Shown here: piece by piece, positions 24,872 through 33,839 of the stretch | How positions within the stretch are numbered: position 1 is the first letter of the stretch | Layout of the letters: every line of letters starts with the position of its first letter | The notes under the pieces: generated by a model | Told to the model about the DNA's origin: nothing | What the model saw: only the letters and a program-made list of their open reading frames with translations | Databases searched by the model: none | Program-made: the position numbers and the translations under genes | Source: Ruminococcaceae bacterium FB2012 | Lineage (GTDB): Bacteria > Bacillota > Clostridia > Oscillospirales > Ruminococcaceae | Length of the DNA stretch: 64,000 nucleotides | NCBI GenBank assembly: GCA_900104495.1 | Contig: FMXS01000013.1 | Location: 1-64,000, forward strand | Reading direction: 5' to 3'

Positions 24872-24900
24872 TTGACAAATACTCTCAAATGCGCTATTAT
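24872..24900 (+). promoter_or_regulatory. Promoter of the glycerophosphodiesterase gene
   Basis: TTGACA at 24872-24877 and TATTAT at 24895-24900 are 17 bases apart, 30 bases before the start codon. Confidence 0.8.
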
Positions 24901-24930
24901 ATAAATGAATAAAAACAAGAGGTGTATCAA

Positions 24931-25662
24931 ATGGAATTCGGGAAATATATAGCTCACAGAGGCCTTCACGGGAACGGAGTTCCGGAGAATTCTATCCAGG
25001 CCTTTGAGCTTGCCATAGAAAAGGGCGTGCCGATAGAACTGGATATCCGACTTTCATCCGACGGGAGGCTCATGGTTTTTCACGACAGGACCTTGCAGAG
25101 AATGTGCGGCGAGAAGGGCGATATTTATGACTACACCTGCGAGGAGCTTCAAAAAATGAGCCTTGCGGGAACTGACCAGCATATACCGCTGTTTACGGAA
25201 GTGCTGAAATTTGTAAACGGACGTGTTCCTCTGCTCGTTGAACTGAAACGCGGGTCTCCCGTATGGACATTGGAAAAGCGAGCTTATCATGTTCTGAAAC
25301 AGTACAAGGGAGAATATGCCGTTCAGAGCTTTGACCCGATCTCTATGCTGTATTTCCGGCTCAATGTTCCGCATATCTACCGAGGGATACTGGTCACCAA
25401 AGCCGATGAAGGCACTACGTTTGAACGTGCTTCTTCACATCTCGGTGTGATGCCTTTCATGTGGGATATTGCCAAGCCCGATTTCGTTTCCTGCGATATA
25501 AGATGCGTGACCGAGAGCCGTCTTGCCAAGGCCCGTAAAATGGGAGCGGATTTCTTCGTCTGGGTCGCCAGGACTGAAGAAGAACGCCAAAGCGCTTCGG
25601 AATATGCCAAAACGATCATCGGTGAATGCTATCCCGAGGATTTCGATTTCAACGGCAAATAA
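24931..25662 (+). CDS. Glycerophosphoryl diester phosphodiesterase
   Basis: Hydrolyses glycerophosphodiesters to glycerol-3-phosphate and an alcohol. The 243 residues begin with the metal and catalytic motifs of the GDPD family: AHRG, PENSIQAF, ELDIRLSSDG and VFHD. There is no signal peptide, so it is a cytoplasmic, UgpQ-like enzyme. AAGAGG at 24917-24922 is 8 bases before ATG 24931; a GTG at 24922 overlaps that site and is less likely. It is monocistronic with its own promoter and terminator. Confidence 0.92.
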   Translation: MEFGKYIAHRGLHGNGVPENSIQAFELAIEKGVPIELDIRLSSDGRLMVFHDRTLQRMCGEKGDIYDYTCEELQKMSLAGTDQHIPLFTEVLKFVNGRVPLLVELKRGSPVWTLEKRAYHVLKQYKGEYAVQSFDPISMLYFRLNVPHIYRGILVTKADEGTTFERASSHLGVMPFMWDIAKPDFVSCDIRCVTESRLAKARKMGADFFVWVARTEEERQSASEYAKTIIGECYPEDFDFNGK

Positions 25663-25670
25663 TGACCAAC

Positions 25671-25702
25671 AAAGCCCTGCACTGTAATAGTGCAGGGCTT
25701 TT
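25671..25702. terminator. Bidirectional terminator
   Basis: AGCCCTGCACT at 25673-25683 pairs perfectly with AGTGCAGGGCT at 25689-25699, with TTT after it on the plus strand and an A/T flank on the minus strand. It ends both the diesterase gene and the convergent PHP gene. Confidence 0.88.
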
Positions 25703-25703
25703 A

Positions 25704-26579
25704 TCATGCTTCCTCAGGGTTGGGCTTATGAGCCTTACTCAGCTGGATATTTTTATTTATCAGCCTAAACAGTTTTTCAATGTTTTCGGGATCCGTGGTC
25801 ATCTTTCCGATATGCGTTGCCACTTCATTATACAGCCCGTGGAAATCGGAGCCTCCCGTGCAAAGCAGATCGTGTTCGGCGGCAAATGAAAGCAGATTCT
25901 GCTGCTGTTCCTTGTTTGCGGAAGGATGATATACCTCTACGCCGTCAAGCTTTCCGGCATCGGTCAGCTCATGGAGCAGTTCGATATTATCAAACAAATA
26001 AGGATGTGCCATAACCGCAATGCCCTTAGACGAATGGATAAGGTCAAGCACAAAATTGACATCGGGGTATTCTCTTGTAACAAGACACTCGCCGTCGGGA
26101 TATTTAAACAGCCTGTCATTCACCTCGCCGTAAAGCTCGGTAGCATAGCCGTAATTGACCAGTGCTCTCATAATATGCTGCTTGTAGATGCTTTTGGAAC
26201 CCTTTGTATACATCCTCACTGCATCCTGGGGAATGGGATACCGCTCCATGACTTTTTTAATCATGTCTTTTGCACACTCTGTCCTGATGGAACAGGATTT
26301 CAGGCAAAGACCTTCGAGCCTGTCGGGCTTCTGAGGAGCATAGCAGAGAATATGAACTTTCATATTTCTTTTTTTATCCCATGCCGAAAGCTCAACGGCG
26401 GGGATAATCTTGATCCCGTATCTTTCACCGAGTATCTGCGCTCTGCTCGAAGACGAGAGAGTATCGTGATCTGTGATGGCGAGAACGTCGAGCTGCATAC
26501 GTTTTGCCTGTGCGATGATCTCTTCAATGCCGAGGGAACCGTCAGACAGTGTAGTATGACAGTGTAGGTCTCCTATCAT
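25704..26579 (-). CDS. PHP-domain phosphoesterase (YciV/RNase AM type)
   Basis: A 291-residue PHP-fold metalloenzyme. Metal-binding motifs are all present: HCHTTLSDG near the start, ITDHDT, HPYLF and GGSDFHG near the end. The closest described type is the TrpH/YciV family, a 3',5'-nucleotide bisphosphate phosphatase and 5' exonuclease on short RNAs; that assignment is by family resemblance. AAGGAGG is 9 bases before ATG 26579; the frame extends to 26621 without a ribosome site. It is transcribed alone. Confidence 0.85.
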   Translation of the reverse strand: MIGDLHCHTTLSDGSLGIEEIIAQAKRMQLDVLAITDHDTLSSSSRAQILGERYGIKIIPAVELSAWDKKRNMKVHILCYAPQKPDRLEGLCLKSCSIRTECAKDMIKKVMERYPIPQDAVRMYTKGSKSIYKQHIMRALVNYGYATELYGEVNDRLFKYPDGECLVTREYPDVNFVLDLIHSSKGIAVMAHPYLFDNIELLHELTDAGKLDGVEVYHPSANKEQQQNLLSFAAEHDLLCTGGSDFHGLYNEVATHIGKMTTDPENIEKLFRLINKNIQLSKAHKPNPEEA

Positions 26580-26625
26580 AGGTTTGTGCCTCCTTAGGGT
26601 AATAATGCGAAAATATAACATTAAA

Positions 26626-26654
26626 ATTATATCATATCATTCCGAATTAATCAA
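26626..26654 (-). promoter_or_regulatory. Promoter of the PHP gene
   Basis: On the minus strand TTGATT (26654-26649) and TATAAT (26631-26626) are 17 bases apart, about 46 bases before the start codon. Confidence 0.75.
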
Positions 26655-26726
26655 GAGGATTCCGCTGTTTTCGACAAATTATACATACATTGACAATTAC
26701 ATTTGTTTATAATGACATTAGTTGTT

Positions 26727-27686
26727 TCATCCTATCATATCCAAAAACCATACGTCCTTGACTTCGAAGCTTTTTCCGTCAAGATAAGCCAGACAGCCGG
26801 CATCCGATGTGAATCTGAAGGTCAGCTTATAGGCGTAAAGAGCCTGTGTCTTTATATTGTATGCCCTGTTGACCTTATTTATACCGTATTTACCGTCTCC
26901 AAGCAGAGGATAGCCTTCGTGTGCAAGATGCGCTCTGATCTGGTGAGTGCGTCCGGTAATAAGATCGACTTCCAGCAGGGCAAGTCCCCGCTGTTTGTCT
27001 TCCCGAATGACACGGTAATCTGTTATCATCGTTTTGCCGTCGGGGACTTGTTTATCGTATACTTTAACGGTGTTGTTTGCACTGTCTTTGAGCTGATATG
27101 CTTTGAGCCTTGCACTTTTCTTTTCTGGTATCCCAACGGTGATGCAGAGATATTTCTTTTCAAGCTCTCTGTCCTTGACCTTCTGATTCATCACTCTCAG
27201 ACTTTCTGCGTTCTTTGCGCAGATGACGATACCGCCGGTGTTGCGGTCGATGCGGTTGCAGAGCGCCGGGACGAAGGAGTTCTCCGAAGCGGGGTCGTAT
27301 TCGCCTTTTTCATACAGGTAATGCAGGATGCGTTTTATCAGAGTATCGTTTGAGCCTCTGTCGTCTTCGTGGACAACCAGTCCGCATTTCTTATCGACGA
27401 GCAGGATGTTCTCGTCTTCATAAACGATATCAAGAGCGGTGGGAGCGTGGATGAAATCCGGCGCGTCGGAGCTTTCGGCTTCAAGGAATTCGTCATTTAT
27501 ATAAAGCTGTACCTTATCGCCTTCGTTCAGCCGTGAGGAGATCTCACAGCGCTTGCCGTTGAGTTTTATCCTTTTGAGCCTGATATACTTATACATCAGA
27601 TTCTGCGGAAGCCTCGGAACTGCTTTGGCAATGAACTTGTCCATGCGTTGTCCGGCGTCGTTTTTATTGATGCTCAGCTCTTTCAT
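26727..27686 (-). CDS. RluA-family pseudouridine synthase
   Basis: A 319-residue pseudouridine synthase for a structured RNA, probably 23S rRNA. An S4 RNA-binding domain (about 12-80) precedes the catalytic domain, whose active-site Asp lies in NRIDRNTGG (the HRLDxxTSG motif of the family, altered in a way common in Firmicutes paralogues). GRTHQIRAHLAHEG and PLLGDGKYG follow. ATG 27684-27686 is chosen over an upstream in-frame ATG at 27716. A second member of the family is at 56773. The target uridine is unknown. Confidence 0.88.
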   Translation of the reverse strand: MKELSINKNDAGQRMDKFIAKAVPRLPQNLMYKYIRLKRIKLNGKRCEISSRLNEGDKVQLYINDEFLEAESSDAPDFIHAPTALDIVYEDENILLVDKKCGLVVHEDDRGSNDTLIKRILHYLYEKGEYDPASENSFVPALCNRIDRNTGGIVICAKNAESLRVMNQKVKDRELEKKYLCITVGIPEKKSARLKAYQLKDSANNTVKVYDKQVPDGKTMITDYRVIREDKQRGLALLEVDLITGRTHQIRAHLAHEGYPLLGDGKYGINKVNRAYNIKTQALYAYKLTFRFTSDAGCLAYLDGKSFEVKDVWFLDMIG

Positions 27687-27720
27687 TTTTCCACATCCTG
27701 TAAAGAATTTTACCATAATT

Positions 27721-27749
27721 ATTTTACATTATTTCCAAATGTTTTTCAA
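27721..27749 (-). promoter_or_regulatory. Promoter of the RluA-family gene
   Basis: On the minus strand TTGAAA (27749-27744) and TAAAAT (27726-27721) are 17 bases apart, back to back with the uvrB promoter. Confidence 0.7.
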
Positions 27750-27768
27750 GTATATTTTGTTACGGTAC

Positions 27769-27797
27769 TTTACATTTAAAATGTTTTGTTGTATAAT
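27769..27797 (+). promoter_or_regulatory. Promoter of uvrBA
   Basis: TTTACA at 27769-27774 and TATAAT at 27792-27797 are 17 bases apart. No clear LexA/DinR box was seen near it. Confidence 0.75.
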
Positions 27798-27842
27798 AAT
27801 ATAGCATCAAACTATTGTTCGTTTTAGTGTATGGAGATCGTT

Positions 27843-29810
27843 ATGGACAGATTCAAACTCGTATCTGATTACAAGCTCTCGGGAGATCAGCCCGAAGCCG
27901 TGGACAAACTCGTCAGCGGATTGAACAGCGGTATGAAGGAGCAGACTCTTCTCGGAGTTACTGGCTCGGGCAAGACCTTTACAATGGCAAATGTCATCGA
28001 ACGGGTCAACCGTCCGACCCTTGTGCTGGCTCATAATAAGATACTTGCGGCGCAGTTGTGCTCAGAGTTCAAGGAGTTTTTCCCCGAAAACGCCGTTGAG
28101 TATTTTGTTTCATATTACGATTACTACCAGCCGGAGGCCTATGTTCCCAGCAAGGACGTTTATATCGAAAAAGATTCTTCGATCAATGACGAGATAGACA
28201 AACTGCGTCATTCGGCAACCACCGCCATCACCGAACGCCGTGACGTTATCATAGTTGCTTCGGTCTCCTGCATTTACTCTCTCGGCGATCCTTCCGAGTA
28301 TAAGTCAATGGTCGTTTCCATCAGACAGGGCATGGAGAAATCCCGCGACAAGCTGATCTCCGAACTGGTGCTGATACAGTATGAGCGTAACGATGTCAAT
28401 TTTGTCAGAAACAGATTCAGGGTACGCGGGGATGTGGTGGAGATCTATCCCGCCAGTTCTACCGATACTGTTGTCAGAGTGGAATTCTTCGGGGACGAGA
28501 TCGACAGGATAAGCGAGCTGAACGCTGTCAGCGGACAGCTTATCAGACATCTTTCTCACGCGGCGATCTTTCCCGCAAGTCATTATATCGTCGGCAAGGA
28601 GAAAATGCACGACGCTATCGACGAGATCAAACAGGAGCTTGACGATCGGATAAAGTATTTCAAGGACCGGGATATGCTCATCGAAGCTCAGCGTATCGCT
28701 CAGCGGACAAACTATGACATTGAGATGCTGGAGGAGGTCGGATTCTGCTCCGGCATCGAGAATTATTCAAGGATACTTGCCAGGCGTTCTCCGGGAGCAG
28801 TGCCTTTTACTCTGCTTGACTTCATGCCGGATGATTTCCTGCTAATGGTGGATGAATCCCACGTTTCATTGCCGCAGGTAAGAGGAATGTACGCCGGCGA
28901 CCGTGCCAGGAAGGAAACTCTTGTCAACTACGGTTTCAGACTGCCTTCGGCGCTGGATAACCGTCCGCTGACTTTTGATGAATTTTACAGTCACATCAAT
29001 CAAGCGATCTTTGTTTCCGCGACTCCCGGACCAATCGAAAAGGAGAAGTCACAGCAGATAGTTGAACAGGTCATCAGACCCACGGGACTTCTTGATCCTA
29101 TTGTTGAAGTCCGGCCTACGGAAGGACAGATAGAGGATCTTATTTCCGAGATCAATATGCGTATCGAGAAGAACGAGCGCGTGCTGGTGACAACTCTTAC
29201 CAAAAAAATGGCCGAGGATCTGACCACATATATCAAGGACTTTGGAATTAAAGTCAGGTATATGCATCATGATATAGATACCATTGAGAGAATGGAGATC
29301 ATCCGGGACCTCAGGCTCGGTGAGTTCGATGTGCTGGTGGGCATCAACCTTCTGCGTGAGGGCCTTGATCTCCCGGAGGTATCGCTTGTCGCAATTCTTG
29401 ATGCGGATAAGGAAGGCTTCCTGCGTTCGGAAAGCTCCCTTGTTCAGACCATAGGCCGTGCGGCGCGAAATGCAGAGGGAATGGTCATAATGTATGCCGA
29501 TACGGTCACAAGGTCAATGGAAGCCGCAATTACAGAAACTGAACGCCGCCGCAGCATCCAGGAGGCCTTCAACAAGAAGCACGGAATCGTGCCCAAGACT
29601 GTCAAGAAAGACATCCGGGACGTTATTGATATCTCCACCAAGGAAGAGGTCGAGTATTCCGCAAGACAGAAGTCCAAACTCTCAAAGCGGGAGACGGAGC
29701 AGCTGATAGATAAGCTCACAAAGCAGATGAAGGAAGCGGCTAAGCTCTTAGAGTTTGAACACGCTGCTTTCCTGCGGGATAAGATCGCAGAACTTCGCGG
29801 AGAAAAATGA
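27843..29810 (+). CDS. uvrB: Excinuclease ABC subunit B
   Basis: The damage-verifying helicase of nucleotide excision repair. The 655 residues show Walker A (GVTGSGKTFTMANV), the beta-hairpin YYDYYQPEAYVPSKDVYIEK that clamps DNA, the VDESHVSLPQ box, the later helicase motifs (LREGLDLPEV, QTIGRAARN) and the C-terminal UVR motif that contacts UvrC. GGAG at 27833-27836 lies 6 bases before ATG 27843, so the in-frame ATG at 27831 is less likely. uvrA follows 58 bases later; uvrC is not in the window. Confidence 0.96.
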   Translation: MDRFKLVSDYKLSGDQPEAVDKLVSGLNSGMKEQTLLGVTGSGKTFTMANVIERVNRPTLVLAHNKILAAQLCSEFKEFFPENAVEYFVSYYDYYQPEAYVPSKDVYIEKDSSINDEIDKLRHSATTAITERRDVIIVASVSCIYSLGDPSEYKSMVVSIRQGMEKSRDKLISELVLIQYERNDVNFVRNRFRVRGDVVEIYPASSTDTVVRVEFFGDEIDRISELNAVSGQLIRHLSHAAIFPASHYIVGKEKMHDAIDEIKQELDDRIKYFKDRDMLIEAQRIAQRTNYDIEMLEEVGFCSGIENYSRILARRSPGAVPFTLLDFMPDDFLLMVDESHVSLPQVRGMYAGDRARKETLVNYGFRLPSALDNRPLTFDEFYSHINQAIFVSATPGPIEKEKSQQIVEQVIRPTGLLDPIVEVRPTEGQIEDLISEINMRIEKNERVLVTTLTKKMAEDLTTYIKDFGIKVRYMHHDIDTIERMEIIRDLRLGEFDVLVGINLLREGLDLPEVSLVAILDADKEGFLRSESSLVQTIGRAARNAEGMVIMYADTVTRSMEAAITETERRRSIQEAFNKKHGIVPKTVKKDIRDVIDISTKEEVEYSARQKSKLSKRETEQLIDKLTKQMKEAAKLLEFEHAAFLRDKIAELRGEK

Positions 29811-29868
29811 CCCCCTATTGTAATAATATATATAATAGTATATTTCCATATATTCGGGAGAGTGTGAT

Positions 29869-32691
29869 ATGCCGATAAATGAAATTGTTATAAAAGGTGC
29901 CCGTGAGCACAATCTGAAAAATGTCGATCTGACCTTGCCGAGAGACAAGCTGATCGTTATGACGGGGCTTTCCGGTTCGGGGAAATCGTCTTTGGCCTTT
30001 GATACTATCTTTGCGGACGGTCAGCGCAGATATATGGAGTCGCTGTCCTCTTACGCGAGACAGTTCCTCGGACAAATGGAAAAGCCGGATGTGGATTCTA
30101 TCACCGGCCTTTCCCCTGCTATCTCCATAGATCAGAAAACCACTTCAAAAAATCCGAGATCAACTGTCGGGACCGTTACAGAGATCTATGACTATCTTCG
30201 TCTGCTTTATGCCCGCATAGGCGTGGCTCACTGCCCGGTCTGCGGCAGAGAAATAAAAAGGCAGACGGTGGATCAGATCGTTGATCAAGTAATGGCTCTT
30301 GAACCGGGAACAAAGATACAGCTGCTTGCACCTATCGTCCGCGGACGCAAGGGCGAATACCGCAAGGAACTGGAGCAGGCGAGAAAATCCGGATACGTCA
30401 GGGCAAGGATCGACGGTATAACCTACGATCTTTCGGAAGATATAAAGATCAACAAGAATCAGAAGCACAATATTGAGATAATCGTTGACAGGCTTATCAT
30501 CAAGCCGGAGATCAAGTCTCGTCTGACAGACAGCATCGAAACTGTTTCTCAGCTCACCGGCGGAATAGTAGGCGTTGATGTGATAGACGGGGAGCCTCTG
30601 TTGTTTTCACAGAGCTATGCCTGCCCCGAACACGGTGTTTCTATAGAAGAACTCGTCCCGAGGATGTTTTCCTTCAACAATCCCTTCGGTGCCTGCGAAA
30701 AGTGTACGGGCCTCGGTGTCTATAAAAAGATAGATCCCGCGCTGATAATCCCGAACCCGGAGCTGTCCATAAGGCAGGGAGCTATAAAAGCCAGCGGCTG
30801 GAACAGCCTTGACGAGACTTCCTTTGCTATGGCTTACTATAAAGCTATCTCAGAGACATTCGGCATCTCTCTTGACGTTCCGGTCAGAGAGCTTTCGCAG
30901 GATGCAATAGATATTTTCCTTTACGGGACCCAGGGACAGAAGCTGAAGCTCTCCCGGAGCAACGATTATTTCAAGCGGGAATACGATACCGCCTTTGAGG
31001 GCATCATCCCGAATCTTGAAAGGCGCTATGCCGAAACCGTCAGCGACTGGGCAAGGGCGGATATCGAGCAGGTCATGAGCGACGAGCCCTGTCCTCACTG
31101 TCACGGCGACAGGCTCAATCCCGTAAGCCTTTCCGTAACGGTAGGCGGGAAGAATATATCCGACCTTTGCAAGCTGTCAATAAACGAAGCCCTTGATTTC
31201 TTTGACAGCCTTGAACTTTCCGACCGCGATAAGTTCATCGGTGAACGGATCATCAAGGAGATCAAGGAAAGGCTGGGCTTCCTTTCAAGTGTGGGACTTG
31301 AATACCTTACCCTTTGGCGTTCTAGCGGTTCGCTTTCCGGCGGCGAGAGTCAGCGTATCAGGCTTGCCACGCAGATCGGTTCCTATCTTATGGGAGTTCT
31401 GTATATCCTTGACGAGCCTTCTATCGGTCTTCATCAGCGGGATAATGACAAGCTGATCGCCACGCTGAAAAGACTGCGCGATCTCGGCAATACACTTATC
31501 GTTGTCGAGCATGACGAGGACACGATGTATAACGCAGACTATATCGTCGATGTGGGTCCGGGAGCAGGTATACACGGCGGAGAGATCGTCTGCGCAGGAA
31601 CGATCGACGAGATCAAAGCCTGCGAAAAGTCCATAACCGGCCAGTACCTCAGCGGAAGAAGAAGGATACCCGTCCCCGAAAAGCGCCGCAAGGGCAACGG
31701 CAAAAAGCTGACCGTAAAGGGATGCTGTCAGAACAATCTTAAAAACATTACCGTTGACATCCCTCTCGGGAAGTTTGTCTGCGTCACCGGGGTATCGGGA
31801 AGCGGAAAATCCTCTCTTGTCAACGAGATAGTATATAAAGAACTGGCGGGCAGGCTTAACAGAGCCAAGATCCGCTCGGGCAATTTCAAGGAAATGATAG
31901 GCTCGGAGCATCTCGACAAAGTCATAGCCATAGATCAGTCACCTATCGGCAGGACACCGAGATCGAATCCGGCGACCTACACGGGACTTTTCAACGATAT
32001 CAGGGACCTTTTTGCTCAGACCAATGATGCGAAAATGAAGGGCTACGGCCCGGGCAGGTTTTCCTTCAATGTTAAAGGCGGCCGCTGTGAAGCCTGCGAG
32101 GGCGACGGCATACTGAAAATAGAAATGCACTTCCTGCCGGACGTGTATGTTCCCTGCGAAGTCTGCAAGGGTAAGAGATATAACAGAGAGACTCTTGAAG
32201 TCAGATACAAAGGAAAGAACATCTACGATGTGCTTGAAATGACCGTCGAAGAAGGCGTTGAGTTCTTCGCTAATCACGAGAAGATCAGGCGCAAGCTGGA
32301 AACTCTGTTTGAGGTAGGTCTCGGATATATCAAGATAGGCCAGCCCGCAACGACACTTTCCGGCGGTGAAGCTCAGCGTGTAAAGCTGGCAACAGAGCTT
32401 TCAAAGCGCTCCACCGGAAAGACGATCTATATTCTTGACGAGCCTACGACTGGACTTCATACCGCCGATGTCCACAAGCTGATAGATGTGCTTCAGAAGC
32501 TCTGCGACAACGGGAATACAGTCCTTGTTATCGAGCATAATCTTGATGTTATCAAGACAGCGGATCATATCATTGATCTTGGTCCGGAGGGCGGAAACAA
32601 GGGCGGAACGGTCATCGCCGAAGGCACTCCCGAGGAAATAGCGAAGTGTGAGGCTTCGTATACGGGGCAGTACCTTAAAAAGGTGCTTTGA
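29869..32691 (+). CDS. uvrA: Excinuclease ABC subunit A
   Basis: The damage-recognition ATPase of nucleotide excision repair. The 940 residues contain two ABC-type ATPase modules (Walker A in GLSGSGKSSLAF and GVSGSGKSSLVN; signature motifs SGGESQRI and SGGEAQRV). Zinc modules include CPVCGR, CEKCTG and the CEACEGDG to CEVCKGKRY pair, and the DEPSIGLH and DEPTTGLH Walker B segments are intact. It follows uvrB, almost certainly as one transcript, and ends at a strong terminator. Confidence 0.97.
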   Translation: MPINEIVIKGAREHNLKNVDLTLPRDKLIVMTGLSGSGKSSLAFDTIFADGQRRYMESLSSYARQFLGQMEKPDVDSITGLSPAISIDQKTTSKNPRSTVGTVTEIYDYLRLLYARIGVAHCPVCGREIKRQTVDQIVDQVMALEPGTKIQLLAPIVRGRKGEYRKELEQARKSGYVRARIDGITYDLSEDIKINKNQKHNIEIIVDRLIIKPEIKSRLTDSIETVSQLTGGIVGVDVIDGEPLLFSQSYACPEHGVSIEELVPRMFSFNNPFGACEKCTGLGVYKKIDPALIIPNPELSIRQGAIKASGWNSLDETSFAMAYYKAISETFGISLDVPVRELSQDAIDIFLYGTQGQKLKLSRSNDYFKREYDTAFEGIIPNLERRYAETVSDWARADIEQVMSDEPCPHCHGDRLNPVSLSVTVGGKNISDLCKLSINEALDFFDSLELSDRDKFIGERIIKEIKERLGFLSSVGLEYLTLWRSSGSLSGGESQRIRLATQIGSYLMGVLYILDEPSIGLHQRDNDKLIATLKRLRDLGNTLIVVEHDEDTMYNADYIVDVGPGAGIHGGEIVCAGTIDEIKACEKSITGQYLSGRRRIPVPEKRRKGNGKKLTVKGCCQNNLKNITVDIPLGKFVCVTGVSGSGKSSLVNEIVYKELAGRLNRAKIRSGNFKEMIGSEHLDKVIAIDQSPIGRTPRSNPATYTGLFNDIRDLFAQTNDAKMKGYGPGRFSFNVKGGRCEACEGDGILKIEMHFLPDVYVPCEVCKGKRYNRETLEVRYKGKNIYDVLEMTVEEGVEFFANHEKIRRKLETLFEVGLGYIKIGQPATTLSGGEAQRVKLATELSKRSTGKTIYILDEPTTGLHTADVHKLIDVLQKLCDNGNTVLVIEHNLDVIKTADHIIDLGPEGGNKGGTVIAEGTPEEIAKCEASYTGQYLKKVL

Positions 32692-32710
32692 CGAATAAAG
32701 CAGATATGAC

Positions 32711-32743
32711 AAACGCGGACGGAAAATTTCCTCCGCGTTTTTT
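32711..32743 (+). terminator. Terminator after uvrA
   Basis: AAACGCGGA at 32711-32719 pairs with TCCGCGTTT at 32732-32740, with a GGAAA/TTTCC inner stem, followed by more T. Confidence 0.88.
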
Positions 32744-32757
32744 GTGTATAATGCATC

Positions 32758-32786
32758 TTGAAAAGGATTCGGGTATATGTTATAAT
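32758..32786 (+). promoter_or_regulatory. Promoter of the DnaD-like gene
   Basis: TTGAAA at 32758-32763 and TATAAT at 32781-32786 are 17 bases apart. Confidence 0.75.
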
Positions 32787-32828
32787 TAATCTACATTTTC
32801 TCTTTATCTGATGCCGGAGGTTTTTATC

Positions 32829-33839
32829 GTGACCTATAAAATAGATTTTGACCGTTGGGGACGTTTCTTTAACGTTCCCTGTAATATAGTGGACGAGCAT
32901 TTACGGCTTGCGGACGGCGATTTCGTCAAGGTGCTTCTCTGCATCCTTTCGGGGAGCAGCAGCTCCGTTGACAGCGCAGAGCTTGCAAAACTTTCCGGCG
33001 TAAAGGAACCGAGGGTCAATGACGCTGTTCATTACTGGGCCGATCTCGGAGTTATAAAAGTCGAGGGCATAAAGCAGAGTGAACGGCCTGCGGTCGCGGT
33101 CTCAGCGGCGGCAGTGAAGAAGGAACCCGCTCCCGCGAAGGAGAAGCCTGTAAGGACTTCTCTCATATATTCGCCCAGGGAACTTGCCAACAAGCTCAAC
33201 GAAAATGAGGACCTTAAATTTGTTGTGACCGAATACGAGAAGATAAAAGGAACTGTTATCAAGGATAACGAGATAATGGGCTTTATCAATCTTATCGAGT
33301 ATTATGGTTTTGATGCACAATCTTTGATGCTGCTGATAGAATACTGTCACAAGCTGGAAAAGCACAGCATCGCCTATCTTGAAAAAATGGCAAAGGATTG
33401 GTTCGACAGGAATATCGTTTCTTATCCCGAGGTAGAAGCTGAGATCATAAGGCAGTCAATGATAAGATCCTATGAATACAAAGCCGCCAAAGCAATAGGT
33501 CTGGAGGGTAAGCCTTCGGCTAATCAGTCGGAGAAGATCAGACAGTGGAACGAGAAAGGCATCAGCATCGATATGCTGAAAATAGCCTATGATAAATGTA
33601 TGGATGCTATCAGCAAACCGAGTTTCAGATACATTGCAAAGATCGTGGACAGCTGGTTCGCCGAGGGGTTAACTTCAGTACAGGCTGTCAAAGAACATGA
33701 CACCGCAAAGGCAGGTAAGCAGACGGACAAGGCGTCCAAGGGCGAGAACGAAAATACCTCTTACGATCTTGACGAATGGGAAAGATTTGCAAAGAGCTTT
33801 GATCCCGAGAACGGAGGAATCGCAGATGGCGTACAGTGA
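32829..33839 (+). CDS. DnaD/DnaB-like replication initiation protein
   Basis: A 336-residue protein of the DnaD domain superfamily. A winged-helix N-terminal part (about 1-85) and a charged linker (about 90-125) are followed by two helical DnaB_2-type repeats (about 130-205 and 210-290), each ending near a YLxKMxxDWF or YIAKIVDSWF segment. In Gram-positives these proteins help load the replicative helicase at the origin or at restarting forks. CGGAGG at 32815-32820 sets the start at GTG 32829. Its end overlaps the next gene, a helicase-loader-like ATPase, which supports the role. Confidence 0.85.
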   Translation: MTYKIDFDRWGRFFNVPCNIVDEHLRLADGDFVKVLLCILSGSSSSVDSAELAKLSGVKEPRVNDAVHYWADLGVIKVEGIKQSERPAVAVSAAAVKKEPAPAKEKPVRTSLIYSPRELANKLNENEDLKFVVTEYEKIKGTVIKDNEIMGFINLIEYYGFDAQSLMLLIEYCHKLEKHSIAYLEKMAKDWFDRNIVSYPEVEAEIIRQSMIRSYEYKAAKAIGLEGKPSANQSEKIRQWNEKGISIDMLKIAYDKCMDAISKPSFRYIAKIVDSWFAEGLTSVQAVKEHDTAKAGKQTDKASKGENENTSYDLDEWERFAKSFDPENGGIADGVQ